A stretch of DNA of 64,000 bases, from assembly GCF_011761265.1 (NCBI RefSeq), contig NZ_JAAOZB010000001.1:1426001-1490000 (forward strand), in the 5' to 3' direction. This document shows, in pieces, positions 62,125 to 64,000 of the stretch. The position numbers were made by a program, and so were the translations under genes. The notes beneath the pieces were generated by a model, which was not told where the DNA came from, did no database searches, and was given only the letters and a program-made list of their open reading frames with translations. Within the stretch, counting starts at the first letter, position 1. Each line of letters starts with the position of its first letter. The stretch comes from Microbacterium halimionae. GTDB taxonomy: Bacteria; Actinomycetota; Actinomycetes; Actinomycetales; Microbacteriaceae.

Positions 62125-63387
62125 GTGTCGAGGCGGGCGATCTTGTGGGTGGTGTTTGCGCTCGTCCACGTCACAGTTGCTCTGCTCGGTTTTATCTTGC
62201 CCAACCAGCCCATGGGTGATGTGTACCTCGTGTACGAACCCTGGTCGGGCTGCGCCTTGTTCGGCACGTCAGGCTACTGCGGTGCCGGCGGACACGAAAT
62301 TGTTGGGCTCACTTCGCAGTGGGTGTACCCCCAACTAGCGCTCCTGCCGATGCTGGCAACATGGGCGTTCGCATGGATTGACGGGTACATCGTCGCGTGG
62401 GCGATCGTGGTCACACTCGTCGATGCCGCAGCGTTCGCTGTGTTGGTCGGGCGTGGCAGGTCGTCGGGCCGCCGCATGGCAGCCTGGTTCTGGCTCGCGT
62501 TCATTGCGCTCCTTGGCCCTGTCGGAATGTATCGGCTTGAGGGCATTTCGGTGCCCCTCGCGATCGTCGGCTCACTGTGGCTCGTGCGTCGCCCCTGGCT
62601 AGGCTCTGTGCTGCTATCGATTGCTACCTGGATCAAAGTGTGGCCGGCCGCGGTGATTGCTGCTGCTGTCATCGTGGTTCGCAGGCGCTTTGCAGTTATC
62701 GGCGGAGCGCTGATTGTTTCGGTGGTGACGCTGGGCGTTGTGTTCGCGTTCGGTGGGGGCAAGTATGCCTTCGGTTTCATCGGAGACCAGGCTGGTCGAG
62801 GCCTCCAGATCGAGGCACCGGTCAGTGCTCTGTATCTTTGGCGGGCAATCGCCGGCTCTCGCGATGCCTGGATTTACTACGACACAGACATGCTTACCTA
62901 CCAGGCGACCGGCCCCAACGTCGACGCTGTTATCGCGGTCATGACACCGCTGATGGCCATAGCCGTTGCCGGTGTTGCACTGCTGGGCGCGTGGAAAGTA
63001 CGCCGCGGCGCCGGCTTTGCGGCGGTCTTTCCGGCACTGTCGTTCGCTCTCGTGCTCGCGTTCATCGTCTTCAATAAAGTTGGGTCCCCCCAGTACATCG
63101 CGTGGATCGCGGCGCCCGTCATCGTGGGTCTTGTGCTGCGTCGAGAGCGATGGCTTGTTCCGGCGGTGGGTCTGCTGATCATCGCTGCTCTCACCCAGCT
63201 CGTATATCCGACTTTGTACAATCTCGTGTTGGCGCTCGACCCGGTGGCCGTTGGCCTGTTGACGCTCCGGAATGTACTGCTCATCGCCCTGTTTGTCTGG
63301 TCGGTAGTGGCTCTGGCCGGGGCCTCGACATGGTCGAAATCCCCCTCGGAGCGGGCTGAGGCATCCGGATTTATTCGTGCTGGTTGA
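62125..63387 (+). CDS. GT87/DUF2029-like polyprenol-dependent membrane mannosyltransferase-like protein
   Basis: 420 residues with around ten hydrophobic segments. The first external loop contains GDVYLVYEPWSGCALFG, with an Asp in the position of the GT-C catalytic acid, followed by a pair of Cys (GC...YC). Other landmarks are WVYPQLALLPM, YRLEGISVPLAIVGSLW and WIKVWPAAVIAA, typical of the DUF2029/GT87 group, whose mycobacterial members add mannose or arabinose from polyprenyl-phosphate donors. Sugar and acceptor are unknown; no partner gene is adjacent. Confidence 0.75.
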   Translation: MSRRAILWVVFALVHVTVALLGFILPNQPMGDVYLVYEPWSGCALFGTSGYCGAGGHEIVGLTSQWVYPQLALLPMLATWAFAWIDGYIVAWAIVVTLVDAAAFAVLVGRGRSSGRRMAAWFWLAFIALLGPVGMYRLEGISVPLAIVGSLWLVRRPWLGSVLLSIATWIKVWPAAVIAAAVIVVRRRFAVIGGALIVSVVTLGVVFAFGGGKYAFGFIGDQAGRGLQIEAPVSALYLWRAIAGSRDAWIYYDTDMLTYQATGPNVDAVIAVMTPLMAIAVAGVALLGAWKVRRGAGFAAVFPALSFALVLAFIVFNKVGSPQYIAWIAAPVIVGLVLRRERWLVPAVGLLIIAALTQLVYPTLYNLVLALDPVAVGLLTLRNVLLIALFVWSVVALAGASTWSKSPSERAEASGFIRAG

Positions 63388-63405
63388 TTTTTCGAGGAGA
63401 TTTTC

Positions 63406-63783
63406 TTGCTGATTGCTTTTTCTGTTGCCCCTAGTGGAACCGGCAGCGCCGATGCCTCGGTTCACGACGCTGTTGCTGCGGCCGTGAAGGTCGTACGCGA
63501 CTCTGGGCTGCCGCACCGCACGACATCGATGTTCACCGAGGTCGAGGGCGAATGGGATGAAGTTTTTGCGGTCGTGAAAGCTGCGACGGATGCCGTGATG
63601 CCCTATGGATCGCGGGTTTCCCTGGTGCTGAAGGCCGACATTCGCCCCGGCTACTCCGGCGAGATCGACGCCAAGATCGACCGTCTCGAGGATGCGATCG
63701 AGCGCGGTGGAGAATCTTCGTCGGCAGATAGAACCGCCGCTTCGAATCGATTCGCTGAACGGAAGTCGGCGCCGCTAATATGA
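63406..63783 (+). CDS. MTH1187 family thiamine-binding protein
   Basis: 125 residues from TTG 63406, whose choice rests on CGAGGAGATTTTC (GAGGAG six bases before). The ferredoxin-like fold of the MTH1187/YkoF family is visible: MLIAFSVAPSGTGSADASVHDAVAAAVKVVRDSGL, TTSMFTEVEGEWDEVFAVVKAA and SLVLKADIRPGYSGEIDAKIDRLEDAI. Family members bind thiamine or related compounds, often near transporters. The last ~25 residues are not conserved. Confidence 0.82.
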   Translation: MLIAFSVAPSGTGSADASVHDAVAAAVKVVRDSGLPHRTTSMFTEVEGEWDEVFAVVKAATDAVMPYGSRVSLVLKADIRPGYSGEIDAKIDRLEDAIERGGESSSADRTAASNRFAERKSAPLI

Positions 63784-63787
63784 CCGA
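63776..63787 (+). promoter_or_regulatory. -10 element of the MFS transporter gene
   Basis: TAATAT at 63776-63781, overlapping the end of the preceding gene, lies six bases before GTG 63788. Confidence 0.45.
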
Positions 63788-64000
63788 GTGACCTCCTCGA
63801 CTTTTTCGAAGAGGACGGCGATGTGGGCGCTCCTCTCCCTCGCCATCGGTAGCTTCGGTATCGGTATGACCGAGTTTGTCGTACTCGGACTATTGCCGAA
63901 TATCGCTGCCGAGCTCCGCCCTGAACAGTGGGCGGCGAGTCAAGAAGAAACCATCGGCCAAGCCGGATGGCTTGTTTCGCTTTACGCGCTCGGAGTCGTT
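63788..64000 (+). CDS. MFS transporter, N-terminal part
   Basis: The window ends inside this gene; 71 codons are visible from GTG 63788. After a basic N-terminus (VTSSTFSKRTAMW) comes ALLSLAIGSFGIGMTEFVVLGLLPNIAAEL, the first membrane segment of DHA1-family major facilitator efflux permeases (AraJ/YdhP type), then an unusually long external loop with QEETIGQAGWLVSLYALGVV. Substrate unknown. Confidence 0.8.
   Translation, partial: MTSSTFSKRTAMWALLSLAIGSFGIGMTEFVVLGLLPNIAAELRPEQWAASQEETIGQAGWLVSLYALGVV

Overview
The window is a contiguous piece of a high-GC actinobacterial chromosome, most likely from the family Microbacteriaceae (Microbacterium-like). This rests on two WhiB proteins, MtrA-MtrB-LpqB, a one-chain E1/E2 2-oxoglutarate dehydrogenase, an RsrA-type anti-sigma factor and DUF3499, DUF5719 and Rv3235-type proteins. 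Gene order over much of 32-53 kb recalls the mtrA-secA-aroA-sigH-whiB1 part of mycobacterial chromosomes. I found no tRNA, rRNA, CRISPR array, insertion sequence or prophage.

Region 1 (1-16.2 kb) is a surface-glycan locus. It holds the end of a pyruvyl transferase, two tandem GT-C-like membrane proteins, and an operon on the minus strand (glfT2, a GlfT1-like transferase, an RgpF-like protein and a 1025-residue multidomain glycosyltransferase). A Wzm/Wzt exporter, two O-antigen-ligase-like proteins and manA follow. Together they look like a machine that builds, exports and attaches a galactofuranose-containing, possibly pyruvylated, cell-wall polymer.

Region 2 (16.3-32 kb) starts with whiB2, a giant membrane glycosyltransferase, a DUF5719 protein, a degenerate metallopeptidase-like protein and DUF3499. 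Then comes the RDD / SpoIIM / DUF58 / MoxR / DUF4350 / DUF4129 membrane cluster, split in the middle by furA-katG and a long inverted repeat.

Region 3 (32-53 kb) is conserved core: mtrA-mtrB-lpqB-comF, hpf, a coiled-coil protein, secA, an aminotransferase, an Rv3235-like protein, a small HTH / SAF / ParA-like set, pdtaS, whiB1, bcp, rsgA-aroA and sigH-rsrA.

Region 4 (53-64 kb) carries kgd, guaB1, two CNNM/CorC-type transporters preceded by a proline-rich leader reading frame, nnrD, a GT87-like membrane protein, an MTH1187-type protein and the start of an MFS transporter.

Across the window many first genes of transcription units show a TANNNT hexamer 6-7 bases before the start codon, as expected of leaderless mRNAs, while genes inside operons are joined by ATGA or GTGA overlaps. 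The most interesting unexplained element is the 22-codon leader at 58756-58824, which begins Met-Asp-Asp-Pro-Pro, ends on the start codon of a probable Mg2+ transporter gene and overlaps a hairpin that can hide its ribosome-binding site.
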